Part shown: piece by piece, positions 8,251 through 17,871 of the stretch
Position numbering within the stretch: position 1 is the stretch's first letter
Layout of the letters: each line of letters begins with the position of its first letter
NCBI GenBank assembly: GCA_017514785.1
Contig: JAFWIO010000019.1
Coordinates: 45,103 to 109,102, forward strand
Direction of reading: 5' to 3'
DNA length: 64,000 nucleotides
Source of the DNA: Eubacterium sp.
GTDB lineage: Bacteria; Bacillota; Clostridia; Lachnospirales; Lachnospiraceae
The notes under the pieces: model-generated
Told to the model about the DNA's origin: nothing
The model's input: the letters and a program-made list of their open reading frames with translations, nothing else
Database searches by the model: none
Position numbers and translations under genes: made by a program

Positions 8251-8294
8251 GTGCGAATATATGCAATTTGCAAAGTGTTTTTTACCCTTATGTA

Positions 8295-8303
8295 TGGTAT
8301 AAT
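8295..8303 (+). promoter_or_regulatory. Extended -10 promoter for the 8338 surface protein gene
   Basis: TGGTATAAT is a TGn-extended consensus -10 box; no good -35 is seen at 17 bases. The start site near 8310 gives a leader of about 28 bases that contains the strong ribosome site GGAGGG at 8325-8330. Confidence 0.65.
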
Positions 8304-8337
8304 TGTAAGTCAGCAGGATATTATGGAGGGACGGATT

Positions 8338-10092
8338 ATGAGGAAGAAAATATTATCGATTATTGTAACTATTTGTTTAGTATCTGCGGTATTTCCAGTG
8401 ACTGCTATCAGCACAAAAGCAGCTGATCACATTCACTGTGTTTGCGGCAAAACTGATTGCTCAGGAGAGGGACACAACCCTACTCAAGAATGGCAGAAAT
8501 GGACTGCTGACAATGAGCTTCCAGTAGATGATGGATACTATTATTTAACATGCGATGTAACTTTGAATACATCATGGGATATGGCGCGCGGATCAGATAT
8601 GTATATCTGTCTAAATGACCATACTATCTCGATTGAGAACAATGAAGAGTATGCAATACAAACGCAGAAGAACTCGCAACTCACTATCACTGATTGCGAA
8701 CATAATGGCACAATTACATCCAATAGCGACACCATTATTGATGCGAACAGTAATTCACAAGTTACTTTAAATAATATATCAATTGTAGGTGACGAGAATT
8801 CAGAATTGATAAATGTTGGACAAGAAAGCACATTGGTAGCAAACAATGTGATAGGCGAAGGAAACTATACTGACGTGAAGGACGCAATTATCAACTATGG
8901 TACTGCCACATTTAATGATTGTGACTTTACTGTAAACACACAGTCTAGTTCAGCAGCCATTTATAATCACGGCGGAACACTAAACACAAACAGAAACGTT
9001 ATTTATGTAGATGGACTAGATGCTGACGGATATGAAAGCCGCGGAATTATGAACAGTGATGGAACATGGAATTCAAAGGCTGATAATGTTGTTTGTGAAA
9101 CTGCAGAAGACGCTTATGGCGCACAAGTTAATGGACTCACAAATACAATAAGCAATATTGAAGATTCGCACTTTGAAGGTATTGGAGATAATATTGGATT
9201 TGGTATTGAATTAGGTTTTCCAGATCAAACAAATTATGATACAACATTTATTTACGGAGATGTCGAATTAGAGGGTAGTAGCGGATCTATTATGATGAAT
9301 GGACCAAACGGTTTATTTGCATCAAATAGCCAATCACCTAAAAAGTATTTCACAGGACCACAGGCTTCTATACACTTTGCTACAAGTGGCCAGCCTTTGG
9401 GAGCCATGATAGTTCAAGGCGTAACTGATGATATGATAAATAAGTTTAGCTTAATCTATCCAGCAAATTATTATCTTAAATATAATTCTGGAAAACTAGT
9501 AGTTACAGATGAAGCGCCTACTACAGTGGCACCAACCACTACAGTTGCACCAACTACTACAACAGTGGCACCAAGTACAGTAGCGCCTACTACAGTAAAA
9601 CCAACTACCACAGTAGCACCAACTACTACATTGGCACCAACTACAGTAAAACCAACTACTACAGTAGCGCCTACTACAAAGGCCCCTACTACACAGGCTC
9701 CAACAGTAGCACCTACTACAGCTGAACCTACACAGGCTCCAACAGTAGTACCTTCTTCAGAAGAGACTACAGGCGGTGAAGTTGCCACAACAAAGCCAAC
9801 TGTTAAGAAGGTGACTTTGAAGAAAGTTAAGAAGGGCAAAAAGTCTGCCAAAGTTATTTGGAAAAAACTATCTTCGAAGAATGCTACAGGTTATCAGATT
9901 AGATATAGTTTGAAGAAGAGCATGAAGAAGGCTAAGAAGAAATTAGTTAAGAAAGTTAATCAGGGAAGTATTAAGATTAAGAAATTAAAACGTAAGAAGA
10001 AATATTACTTCCAGATTAGAGCATATTTAGATTTCTCTGGCGAGAGATTATACTCAGCTTGGAGTAAGAAAAAGAGCGTTAAAGTAAAATAA
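8338..10092 (+). CDS. Secreted surface protein: beta-helix-like domain, Thr/Pro repeats, Lys-rich FnIII-like tail
   Basis: 584 residues. A signal peptide (MRKKILSIIVTICLVSAVFPVTA, cut near AISTKAA) is followed by a Cys/His pair region (HCVCGKTDCSGEGH) and about 300 residues of N-, T- and S-rich repeating strands typical of a right-handed parallel beta-helix (VTLNNISI, ATFNDCDF, GTLNTNRN). Then come about 80 residues of APTTTVAPTT repeats and a C-terminal domain of about 100 residues extremely rich in lysine with an FnIII-like pattern (GYQIRYSLKK, KKYYFQIRAY). I start it at 8338 because GGAGGG lies 7 bases upstream and a signal peptide begins there; the longer frame back to 8215 crosses a terminator and the promoter. 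Likely wall-associated; ligand unknown. Confidence 0.8.
   Translation: MRKKILSIIVTICLVSAVFPVTAISTKAADHIHCVCGKTDCSGEGHNPTQEWQKWTADNELPVDDGYYYLTCDVTLNTSWDMARGSDMYICLNDHTISIENNEEYAIQTQKNSQLTITDCEHNGTITSNSDTIIDANSNSQVTLNNISIVGDENSELINVGQESTLVANNVIGEGNYTDVKDAIINYGTATFNDCDFTVNTQSSSAAIYNHGGTLNTNRNVIYVDGLDADGYESRGIMNSDGTWNSKADNVVCETAEDAYGAQVNGLTNTISNIEDSHFEGIGDNIGFGIELGFPDQTNYDTTFIYGDVELEGSSGSIMMNGPNGLFASNSQSPKKYFTGPQASIHFATSGQPLGAMIVQGVTDDMINKFSLIYPANYYLKYNSGKLVVTDEAPTTVAPTTTVAPTTTTVAPSTVAPTTVKPTTTVAPTTTLAPTTVKPTTTVAPTTKAPTTQAPTVAPTTAEPTQAPTVVPSSEETTGGEVATTKPTVKKVTLKKVKKGKKSAKVIWKKLSSKNATGYQIRYSLKKSMKKAKKKLVKKVNQGSIKIKKLKRKKKYYFQIRAYLDFSGERLYSAWSKKKSVKVK
9517..9760 (+). repeat. Degenerate tandem repeat encoding Thr/Pro/Ala/Val linker
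   Basis: Repeated 12-18 base units such as CCAACTACTACAGTAGCA encode APTTTVAPTT and VKPTTTVAPTT. The unit drifts but stays in frame. Such tracts form extended wall-spanning linkers and can change length by slippage. Confidence 0.85.
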
Positions 10093-10110
10093 AAACGCGG
10101 AGGAATATTT

Positions 10111-11184
10111 ATGAAAAGAAAAGTAATCGCGTTAGTTTTAACAATTGCGTTACTAGCAGTTTCAATGTTTGGCTGTGGTTCAAATGATAACTATTTCTCA
10201 GAGCTAGAGCGCACAATCAAGCATGTTGGAAGCACAACCGAGAGCATTATTAAAATAAAAATACCTAAGGAAGCATTTGTAGATGGCACCACTAGTATGC
10301 CAGTAGATGTTTCTAACGGACTAAATGCCACATTGAGAGTTGTGACTATGTCAGATACCGACGGAAACGGCGCATGCGATATTGAAGTAATGATGAATGG
10401 ACAGGACGAATATGCTAAATTTACATCTATTGTTAAGTACGGAAAATATTTGTATGTTCAAACAGACAGCATCCTATCTTTCATAAGCCAGATGGGATTA
10501 GACCCTAAGGGCGAGACAGCAGCGCAATTCAAGCAGTTTGGAATTGAAAAGGCCGCAAAGGTTGATATCAAACAAGCTTGCAGAATTTTGGAAATAGACT
10601 ACGACGAAGACACATTCAACCTAGAAAAACATAAAGCTGATTTAGCAAATTATGTTGGTGATATGGTAGATATTTTAGATGACTACTTTGAAAATCTCAC
10701 AAGTAAAGATGGTAGAGATTATATTTTAAAGGTTGATAGAAGTAATGCCACAACAGCTATAGATGATGCAATTAACTTTATTGACAATGGTTTGAAAGAT
10801 GCTTATGACGAAACTTACGACCTAGTCAAAGAAATGGGTGGCGAAAAGTCTGCCAAAGATTTCCCTAAATATGCAGAGGTTAAGGAGAATGCAAAAGAAT
10901 CTAAAGCCGAACTTAAAGAAGGGAAAAAGGATGCATCAAAAAATATAGGTGATTGCGTATTCACATCAAGAGTTAACTCAAAAGAAAAGAAGATTACTTT
11001 CGGCATTGAGAATTATCCAATAGAAGAGGATTGGACAGTGTCTATTATGGTAGACACAAGAAATCGCGAGGATGATCATGTGATTAAAGATCTCATCCCA
11101 AGTGATGCTGTCGATGTTACTGCATTACTAAAAGAAATGAAACAAATGGCTGAGCAGAATAATGCAAATATAAGCCAATACTAA
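10111..11184 (+). CDS. Lipoprotein of unknown function
   Basis: 357 residues. The signal peptide ends in a lipobox (SMFGC), so the mature protein is lipid-anchored through Cys22 on the outer face of the membrane. The rest has no family I recognise: a mixed domain with many D, E and K, and a helical stretch near 225-275 (KEMGGEKSAKDFPKYAEVKENAKESK). It follows the surface protein by 18 bases with ribosome site CGGAGGA, and ftsH follows 10 bases later, so the three genes may be one transcript. No link to FtsH function can be shown. Confidence 0.75.
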   Translation: MKRKVIALVLTIALLAVSMFGCGSNDNYFSELERTIKHVGSTTESIIKIKIPKEAFVDGTTSMPVDVSNGLNATLRVVTMSDTDGNGACDIEVMMNGQDEYAKFTSIVKYGKYLYVQTDSILSFISQMGLDPKGETAAQFKQFGIEKAAKVDIKQACRILEIDYDEDTFNLEKHKADLANYVGDMVDILDDYFENLTSKDGRDYILKVDRSNATTAIDDAINFIDNGLKDAYDETYDLVKEMGGEKSAKDFPKYAEVKENAKESKAELKEGKKDASKNIGDCVFTSRVNSKEKKITFGIENYPIEEDWTVSIMVDTRNREDDHVIKDLIPSDAVDVTALLKEMKQMAEQNNANISQY

Positions 11185-11194
11185 GGAATAGGAA

Positions 11195-13096
11195 ATGAGT
11201 GATAATAGAAGAAAACCAGATCCAGAAGAAAGAAAGAGAAGAATAGTACTGATAGTAGTTGCACTAGCAGCAGCTTTACTGTTCACGTTTCTTTCATCGT
11301 TCTTCTACGATTCGGTAACGAAAAAAGAAATAACATATAACCAGTTCATATCATTACTTGATAATGGAATGGTAAAAGAAGTGGTCTTTGACGACAGCAA
11401 GATTATCATTACACCAAAAGATGATTCTCAAAAGAACGAGTTGGTCAAAGTTACTTACTGGACTACTGATATTAAAGATCCAGATATAGTTTCAGAATTA
11501 AAGACTACTTACAAGGGAGTAAGTTTTAAAGGTGCGCAGGCTAGTGCCTCAGCCACTGTTTTGGAATTCTTGCTCACTTGGATTTTACCTTTAGTATTTT
11601 TCTGGTTCTTATTCTCTATGCTTATGCGCCGTCAAGGTGGCGGAAGCGGAGGAATCTTTGGCGTGGGCAAATCAAATGCCAAAGTATATGTGCAAAAAGA
11701 CACAGGGGTTACATTTAAGGATGTAGCTGGTCAGAAGGAAGCAAAAGAGTCAGTGGCAGAGTTAGTTGACTTCTTAAACAACCCTGGCAAATATACAGAG
11801 ATTGGTGCAAAACTACCTAAGGGTGGATTGTTAGTAGGTCCTCCAGGTACTGGTAAGACACTTCTTGCTAGAGCCGTGGCCGGCGAAGCACACGTGCCAT
11901 TCTTCTCATTAAGTGGTTCAGACTTTGTCGAGATGTTTGTAGGTGTAGGCGCATCTCGTGTTCGTGATTTGTTTAAGCAGGCAGAGCAGCAGGCACCATG
12001 TATTATCTTTATCGATGAGATTGATGCCATTGGTAAGAGCAGAGATTCCAGATTTGGCGGAGGAAACGATGAGAGAGAACAAACTCTTAATGCGTTACTT
12101 GCTGAGATGGATGGATTTGATCCGACAAAGGGAATCTTGATTCTAGCCGCTACAAACAGACCAGAAGTGCTAGATCCAGCGTTACTTAGACCTGGTCGTT
12201 TTGATAGAAGAATTATTGTTGATACACCAGACCTTAAGGGTCGTGTAGATACTTTGAAAGTTCACTCTAGAAATGTGAAATTAGATGAGACAGTAGATTT
12301 AGAAGCAATTGCTAATATTACTTCAGGTGCTGTTGGTTCTGATTTAGCAAACATGGTGAACGAGGCTGCTATCAATGCAGTTAAGCAGGGACGCAAGGCT
12401 ATTTCACAAGACGACTTAATGGAAGCTGTGGAAGTAGTGATTGCCGGCAAAGAAAAGAAAGACAGAATCCTAAGCAAGGAAGAGAAGAAGATTGTGGCTT
12501 ACCACGAAGTTGGACACGCACTTGTATCTGCTCTTCAAAAAGATGCAGAACCAGTTCAAAAGATTACAATCATTCCACGTACTATGGGTTCACTTGGCTA
12601 TGTTATAGCTGCTCCTGAGGAAGAGAAGTTCTTGATGAGCAAGGATGAGTTGGATGCTAAGTTAGTAATGCTTCTAGCTGGCCGTGCAGCAGAAGAGATT
12701 GTATTTAACTCAATCACTACTGGAGCATCTAACGATATGGAAAAAGCAACAGAGACAGCTCGCTCTATGATTGCTCAATATGGAATGTCTGAAAAGTTTG
12801 GATTAATGAGTCTAGAGCAGATAGAAGACCCATATCTTGGAAGAAATACTAGAATGAATTGCAGTGACAAGACTGCTACAGAGATAGAAGAGGAAGTTAA
12901 GAAACTTCTAGCAGAGAGATACAGAGATGCTAAGAAACTTCTAACTGACAATAGAGAAAAACTTGATAAGATTGCTGAGTATCTTTATGAAAAAGAAACT
13001 ATCACTGGAAAAGAGTTTATGGACATTTTCCATTTGGATGATAGAAAAGAAGAGATGGAGAACAATATAGAGGCTAGCGAAGACGAGACAGAATAA
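11195..13096 (+). CDS. ftsH: ATP-dependent zinc metalloprotease FtsH
   Basis: 633 residues. Two membrane helices (about 17-38 and 122-142) flank an extracytoplasmic domain; then an AAA+ domain with Walker A GPPGTGKT from 215, Walker B IIFIDEIDAIG and the second region of homology NRPEVLDPALLRPGRFDRR; then a zinc protease with HEVGH from 437 (the usual motif is HEAGH; the HExxH core is intact). FtsH degrades misfolded membrane proteins and selected soluble regulators as a hexamer. The C-terminal tail is acidic. ATG at 11195 has AAGGAATAGGAA upstream. uvrC follows after 8 bases. Confidence 0.96.
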   Translation: MSDNRRKPDPEERKRRIVLIVVALAAALLFTFLSSFFYDSVTKKEITYNQFISLLDNGMVKEVVFDDSKIIITPKDDSQKNELVKVTYWTTDIKDPDIVSELKTTYKGVSFKGAQASASATVLEFLLTWILPLVFFWFLFSMLMRRQGGGSGGIFGVGKSNAKVYVQKDTGVTFKDVAGQKEAKESVAELVDFLNNPGKYTEIGAKLPKGGLLVGPPGTGKTLLARAVAGEAHVPFFSLSGSDFVEMFVGVGASRVRDLFKQAEQQAPCIIFIDEIDAIGKSRDSRFGGGNDEREQTLNALLAEMDGFDPTKGILILAATNRPEVLDPALLRPGRFDRRIIVDTPDLKGRVDTLKVHSRNVKLDETVDLEAIANITSGAVGSDLANMVNEAAINAVKQGRKAISQDDLMEAVEVVIAGKEKKDRILSKEEKKIVAYHEVGHALVSALQKDAEPVQKITIIPRTMGSLGYVIAAPEEEKFLMSKDELDAKLVMLLAGRAAEEIVFNSITTGASNDMEKATETARSMIAQYGMSEKFGLMSLEQIEDPYLGRNTRMNCSDKTATEIEEEVKKLLAERYRDAKKLLTDNREKLDKIAEYLYEKETITGKEFMDIFHLDDRKEEMENNIEASEDETE

Positions 13097-13104
13097 ATTT
13101 ATAT

Positions 13105-14955
13105 ATGAGTAGTTTTGATATAAAGGAAGAACTGAAAAAAGTACCGCAGACTCCTGGCGTTTATTTGATGAAAAACTCTCATGCAGATGTTATCTACGTG
13201 GGAAAGGCTATCAATCTTAAACGCCGAGTCAGCTCGTACTTTAGAGCGGGAGCCCGTCACAGTCAAAAGATTAAATCGATGGTTTCAAATGTTGATGCCT
13301 TCGAATACATAATCACTGACTCTGAGCTGGAGGCTCTCATTTTAGAATGTAATCTTATAAAAGAATACAGACCAAAGTACAACACTATGCTTATGGATGA
13401 CAAGACCTATCCATACATTCAGGTGACTTTGGGCGAGGACTTCCCTAAAATCAAACTCTCTAGAAAAATGAAAAAAGACAAGAACAAATACTACGGTCCT
13501 TTCACTAGTGGTTTGGCAGTTAGGGACACCATAGAACTACTCCAAAAGATGTACAAGATTAGAAACTGCAACAAATCATTAGAAGCAGGAGAAGACGGAA
13601 AAGCAAAACCAAACGGTAGACCTTGTCTTTACTATCATATAGGTCAGTGCGATGGCGCATGCCAGGGGATGATTAAAAAAGAAGACTACTTAAAACATGT
13701 GGAAGATGCTATGGCCTTCCTCGATGGCAAGTTCACTGAAGTGCGCGACGAATTAGAAGAGAAAATGATGGAGGCTTCAAACAACCAAGACTTCGAGGCC
13801 GCCAAAGAATATAGAGATTTGATTGCTAGCATAAATCATGTGGCAGGAAATCAAAAGATTGTCACTCACAAGTTTGAGGATAGAGATATTATTGCTTACG
13901 ATTCTCTAGAGGGAGAGACAGTGGTAGTTGTTTTCTTTGTGCGAAATGGAAAGTTGATTGGCAGAGAAAACTTCTATATGAAGACAGATGAAAATGACGG
14001 CAAAGAAATTCTTACAAACTTTATCAAGCAGTATTATATTGGAACGCCATTTATTCCTCATCAGATTTTGGTGCAGGAGGAAGTGGAAGAGCCTGAACTT
14101 ATCAGTAAGATGCTATCAAGAAATTTAAACTACACAGTTCAGATTGCAAATCCAAAGAAGGGCAAGAAAGAAAAGTTAGTTGAGCTTGCAAAGAAAAATG
14201 CCGCCAACTTACTAAAGCAAAATAAAGAGCGATACAGAAGAGAAGAAAAGAGAACTGTAGGTGCAGTTAAAGAAATTGAAAGTTTGATTGGCGTCTCAGA
14301 TGTGGTTCGAATAGAGTCTTACGATATATCAAACACTAGCGGCTATGAGTCTGTTGGTTCAATGGTAGTGTATGAAAATGGAAAGCCAAAGAGAAATCAC
14401 TACAGAAAGTTTAAAATAAAAACGGTTCAAGGACCTGATGACTATGCAAGTATGCGCGAGGTTTTGCTTCGTCGCTTTACTCACGGCCTAGAATCTAAAG
14501 ATGAGATGGATTCATTTGCTAAGTTCCCAGATCTTCTTTTGATGGACGGTGGAAAAGGCCAAGTAAATATAGCGCTTGAAGTGTTAAAAGAAGTAGGACT
14601 AGATATTCCAGTTTGTGGAATGGTAAAAGATGACACACACAGCACTCGTGGCTTGTTTTATAACAACGAAGAGATAGACATTGACAAACGAAGCGAAGCG
14701 TTTAAACTAATCACGAGAATTCAGGATGAGACACATAGATTTGCCATTGAATATCACAGAAGATTAAGGGGCAAGAAAGAGATTAAGTCCATCCTAGATG
14801 ATATAGAGGGCGTTGGCCCTACTAGAAGAAAGGCTTTGATGAGGACTTTCAAAGATATTGACAAAATTAGGGAAGCAACAGTGGAAGAATTGACAAAAGC
14901 CGATGGTATTACAGAAAATGTAGCCAAAAACATTTACGAGTATTTTCATAAATGA
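13105..14955 (+). CDS. uvrC: Excinuclease ABC subunit C
   Basis: 616 residues. An N-terminal GIY-YIG nuclease (GVYLMKNSHADVIYVGKAINLKRRV, about 17-95) makes the 3' incision; a UVR motif (NNQDFEAAKEYRDLI, about 225) contacts UvrB; a C-terminal RNase H-like nuclease (ESYDISNTSG, LLMDGGKGQVNIA) makes the 5' incision; helix-hairpin-helix motifs end the protein (IEGVGPTRRKALM). This is the standard domain order and length for nucleotide-excision repair. The start is poorly served by a ribosome site and lies 8 bases after ftsH, suggesting translational coupling. Confidence 0.96.
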   Translation: MSSFDIKEELKKVPQTPGVYLMKNSHADVIYVGKAINLKRRVSSYFRAGARHSQKIKSMVSNVDAFEYIITDSELEALILECNLIKEYRPKYNTMLMDDKTYPYIQVTLGEDFPKIKLSRKMKKDKNKYYGPFTSGLAVRDTIELLQKMYKIRNCNKSLEAGEDGKAKPNGRPCLYYHIGQCDGACQGMIKKEDYLKHVEDAMAFLDGKFTEVRDELEEKMMEASNNQDFEAAKEYRDLIASINHVAGNQKIVTHKFEDRDIIAYDSLEGETVVVVFFVRNGKLIGRENFYMKTDENDGKEILTNFIKQYYIGTPFIPHQILVQEEVEEPELISKMLSRNLNYTVQIANPKKGKKEKLVELAKKNAANLLKQNKERYRREEKRTVGAVKEIESLIGVSDVVRIESYDISNTSGYESVGSMVVYENGKPKRNHYRKFKIKTVQGPDDYASMREVLLRRFTHGLESKDEMDSFAKFPDLLLMDGGKGQVNIALEVLKEVGLDIPVCGMVKDDTHSTRGLFYNNEEIDIDKRSEAFKLITRIQDETHRFAIEYHRRLRGKKEIKSILDDIEGVGPTRRKALMRTFKDIDKIREATVEELTKADGITENVAKNIYEYFHK

Positions 14956-15004
14956 TAGAATAATAAAGATGGAGTAAAATTATTCTTATAATTCGGAGGA
15001 TGTT

Positions 15005-15931
15005 ATGGAGAATATGAAATTTAGCGATATCATTAATAATTATGGACTAGTATATTACACACCTGAGATTGATCCAGACGAGGTGATTATTAACACGCCA
15101 GAAGTTAACAGACCTGCTTTGCAGCTCGCTGGTTTCTTTGAACACTTCGATAAAGAGCGTGTTCAGGTTATTGGAAATGTGGAATGTGCTTTCCTGGATA
15201 ATATGGAAAAGAAAAACCGCGTATGGGTTTATGATAAATTGATGAGCAGTGGTATTCCTTGCCTAATCATTTGTCGAGGCGTCGAGCCGGATAAAGAACT
15301 ACTAGAAGCAGCAGTTAAGCATAGTGTGCCTGTAGCTACCACAGAGATGGCTACTTCACCATTTGACGCGGAACTTACTAGATGGCTTCACGTTCAGCTT
15401 GCGCCAGAAAAGACTATCCACGGAGTTTTGGTGGATGTGTACGGCGAAGGAGTTTTGATTATGGGTGAGAGCGGCATCGGTAAATCAGAAGCTGCCCTTG
15501 AACTTATAAAGCGCGGTCACAGATTAGTTAGTGACGATGTTGTTATTGTTAAAAAGGTAAGTGACGAGACTTTGATTGGAACTTCACCTGATATGACAAA
15601 GCACTTGATTGAACTTCGTGGTATCGGAGTGATTGATGTTAAGGCATTGTTTGGTGTTGAAAGTATTCTAGACACAGCAAACATTGATATGGTTATCCAA
15701 CTAGAAGAGTGGGACCGCGGCAAAGACTACGACAGACTTGGACTAATAGATCACCACATAGACATTCTTGGAAACCAAGTTATAAGTTACAACATCCCAG
15801 TTAGACCTGGACGAAATGTTGCGGTTATAGTTGAGTCAGCATCAGTTAACCACAGACAGAAGATGCTTGGTTACAATGCAGCACAAGAACTCGAGAGAAG
15901 AGTGGAAGAGAGTTTCTCAGAAGATAAATAA
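15005..15931 (+). CDS. hprK: HPr kinase/phosphorylase
   Basis: 308 residues. It phosphorylates and dephosphorylates Ser46 of HPr and so sets carbon catabolite repression in Firmicutes. Seen: Walker A GESGIGKS from residue 154, the family signature IELRGIGVIDVKALFG at about 200-215, and the C-terminal helix IPVRPGRNVAVIVESA. The start has a strong ribosome site (CGGAGG). It lies just before glucokinase, giving a glucose-signalling pair ahead of the cell-wall gene murB. HPr and CcpA are not in the window. Confidence 0.95.
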   Translation: MENMKFSDIINNYGLVYYTPEIDPDEVIINTPEVNRPALQLAGFFEHFDKERVQVIGNVECAFLDNMEKKNRVWVYDKLMSSGIPCLIICRGVEPDKELLEAAVKHSVPVATTEMATSPFDAELTRWLHVQLAPEKTIHGVLVDVYGEGVLIMGESGIGKSEAALELIKRGHRLVSDDVVIVKKVSDETLIGTSPDMTKHLIELRGIGVIDVKALFGVESILDTANIDMVIQLEEWDRGKDYDRLGLIDHHIDILGNQVISYNIPVRPGRNVAVIVESASVNHRQKMLGYNAAQELERRVEESFSEDK

Positions 15932-15968
15932 TTGTTTAGTGAGGAAGACTAAAAAATTAGGAGTTAAT

Positions 15969-16934
15969 ATGAGAGAGTATTGTTTTGGAGTGGATGTAGG
16001 TGGCACCACAGTAAAAATTGGATTGATTAAAACTACTGGCGAGATAGTAGAAAAGTGGGAGATAGAAACTGACACTAGTAATAATGGTGAAAACATATTG
16101 GGAGATATTTGTAAATCTCTTGATGCTAAATTAGATCAGTGGAATCTCAAACCAAATGATATAGAGGGAATTGGAATTGGACTTCCTGGCCCGGTGCTAG
16201 CAAATGGCACAGTTTTAAATTGTGTAAATCTAGGTTGGGGTACTTTTAATGTGACAGAAAAGATGTCACAACTTTTCCATGATGTTCCAGTGAAGGCAGA
16301 CAACGATGCAAACGTAGCAGCGTTGGGCGAAGACTGGATGGGAGCTGGAAAGAAATATAGCAGTATAGTAATGGTTACTCTAGGCACTGGTGTAGGTGGC
16401 GGAGTAATTATTAATAAAAAGATAGTCCAGGGCTTTAACGGAGGCGCTGGAGAGATAGGACACATCACTGTAAACGAAGAAGAGACAGAGAGTTGTAACT
16501 GTGGAAGATTTGGATGTCTTGAGCAGTATTGCTCAGCTACAGGTGTAGTTAGACTTGCAAACAGATATTTGCAGTCTCACGGTGAGCCTACAAAGATGAG
16601 AGACATTAATCCTCTTGCTTGTAGAGATGTGTTCAACCTAGCAAAAGAAGGTGACGAGGCAGCAGCAAATGTCGTTAGAGAAATGGCTGAGTGTCTAGGC
16701 AAAGGTCTTTCAGTTATTGCAAGCGTCGTAAATCCTCAGTGCTTTGTTATAGGCGGAGGAGTGAGCAAAGCTGGTCAGTACTTGATTGATAATGTGGAAA
16801 GATATTACAGAGCAAGTTGTTTTGCACCATGTAGTAATGCTGAAGTAAAACTAGCAGAGCTTGGAAATGATGCAGGAATTATTGGAGCAGCAGCTTTGGT
16901 TTCAAGATCAGAAGAAAAAGTAATTTTAGACTAA
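15969..16934 (+). CDS. glcK: Glucokinase, ROK family
   Basis: 321 residues. It phosphorylates glucose with ATP in the cytoplasm. Seen: N-terminal ATP-binding DVGGTTVKIGLI, catalytic ADNDANVAALGE, the TLGTGVGGGVI loop and the ROK zinc motif CNCGRFGCLEQYCS. The open frame extends upstream to 15831 inside hprK, but 15969 is chosen because AGGAG lies 6 bases before it and the protein then begins at the conserved REYCFGVDVGGT. It sits 37 bases after hprK in the same direction. Confidence 0.94.
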   Translation: MREYCFGVDVGGTTVKIGLIKTTGEIVEKWEIETDTSNNGENILGDICKSLDAKLDQWNLKPNDIEGIGIGLPGPVLANGTVLNCVNLGWGTFNVTEKMSQLFHDVPVKADNDANVAALGEDWMGAGKKYSSIVMVTLGTGVGGGVIINKKIVQGFNGGAGEIGHITVNEEETESCNCGRFGCLEQYCSATGVVRLANRYLQSHGEPTKMRDINPLACRDVFNLAKEGDEAAANVVREMAECLGKGLSVIASVVNPQCFVIGGGVSKAGQYLIDNVERYYRASCFAPCSNAEVKLAELGNDAGIIGAAALVSRSEEKVILD

Positions 16935-16944
16935 GGATATAAAA

Positions 16945-17838
16945 ATGATAGAAACTTTAAAACAGATAGTTGGTGAAAACAGCATATTGGAAAATGAGAA
17001 CATGGCAAGTCACACTACATTCAAGTGTGGTGGAAATGCCAGTCTTTACATTGCGCCAAATTCCACTGACGAACTAGTGAAAGTGCTAGAAGTTTTAAGA
17101 AATGAAAACTATCCATATATGGTTATTGGAAACGGAAGTAACTTGCTAGTGAAAGATGAAGGTTACGACGGAGCCATAGTGGAAGTAGATAAAAAGATTT
17201 CAGAAATAGATGTCCGCGGCGAAGAAATAATAGTAGAAGCCGGAGCAAAGCTTTCAAAGGTTGCTACTATTGCTATGGAAAATGATTTGGCGGGCTTTGA
17301 GTTTGCACACGGCATCCCAGGGAATATGGGTGGTGCAGTTGTAATGAATGCTGGAGCTTACGGCGGAGAAATGAAAGATGTCCTTAAGTGGGTGAAGGTA
17401 GTAGATCAAAATGGTGAGATTAAAACTCTAGAGAATGAAGAACTAGAGTTAGGTTATAGAACAAGCCGTGTTATGAAAGAAAAGATGATTGTTCTTGAGG
17501 CTTGTATCAAGTTAGACCTTGGAGTGATGGGTGATATAGCTGAAGTGATGGCTCTTCTAATGAGCAAAAGAAAAGCCAGTCAGCCACTAGAGTATCCAAG
17601 TGCTGGCTCTACATTCAAAAGACCTGAGGGTTACTTTGCAGGAAAACTAGTGCAGGACGCTGGTATGAAGGGTTACCGCGTGGGCGATGCCATGGTATCA
17701 GACAAGCACAGCGGTTTTGTTATTAATTGTGGTAATGCCACAGCTACAGAAGTAATACAGGTTATTAAGGATGTACAGGCTAAGGTGAAAGAGGACTTTG
17801 GCGTGGACTTAGAGCCAGAAGTTAGAATTATCGGATAA
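16945..17838 (+). CDS. murB: UDP-N-acetylmuramate dehydrogenase
   Basis: 297 residues, the short class without the extra C-terminal fold. It reduces UDP-GlcNAc-enolpyruvate with NADPH and FAD to UDP-MurNAc. Seen: N-terminal HTTFKCGGNASLYIAP, FAD-binding GNGSNLLVKDEGYDG, HGIPGNMGGAVVMNAGAYGGE, and the active-site serine in PSAGSTFKRPEG. The product of MurA (encoded at 36761) is its substrate. Its gene sits in the conserved murB-rapZ-whiA order of Clostridia. Confidence 0.95.
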   Translation: MIETLKQIVGENSILENENMASHTTFKCGGNASLYIAPNSTDELVKVLEVLRNENYPYMVIGNGSNLLVKDEGYDGAIVEVDKKISEIDVRGEEIIVEAGAKLSKVATIAMENDLAGFEFAHGIPGNMGGAVVMNAGAYGGEMKDVLKWVKVVDQNGEIKTLENEELELGYRTSRVMKEKMIVLEACIKLDLGVMGDIAEVMALLMSKRKASQPLEYPSAGSTFKRPEGYFAGKLVQDAGMKGYRVGDAMVSDKHSGFVINCGNATATEVIQVIKDVQAKVKEDFGVDLEPEVRIIG

Positions 17839-17842
17839 AGCA

Positions 17843-17859
17843 TTGGTTTACAAAACCAA
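17843..17859 (+). other. Short hairpin between murB and rapZ
   Basis: TTGGTTT-ACA-AAACCAA, a perfect 7-bp stem just ahead of the rapZ ribosome site (AGAGGAG). No T run follows, so it is not a terminator; it could stabilise or process the message. Confidence 0.5.
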
Positions 17860-17871
17860 GAGGAGTAAAAT

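Noticed and set aside
8215-8337. 41-codon N-terminal extension of the surface protein
   Set aside because: It overlaps niaR, the niaR terminator and the promoter; the signal peptide and Shine-Dalgarno are at 8338.
9471-9851. Minus-strand open frame of 126 codons made of Val/Gly/Ala repeats
   Set aside because: It is the reverse complement of the Thr/Pro repeat tract and has no start signal.
14987-14992. TATAAT upstream of hprK as its promoter
   Set aside because: The start site would fall inside the Shine-Dalgarno at 14996-15000 and no -35 is present.
15831-15968. 46-codon extension of glucokinase into hprK
   Set aside because: The extension overlaps the hprK reading frame; 15969 has AGGAG and matches the ROK N-terminus.
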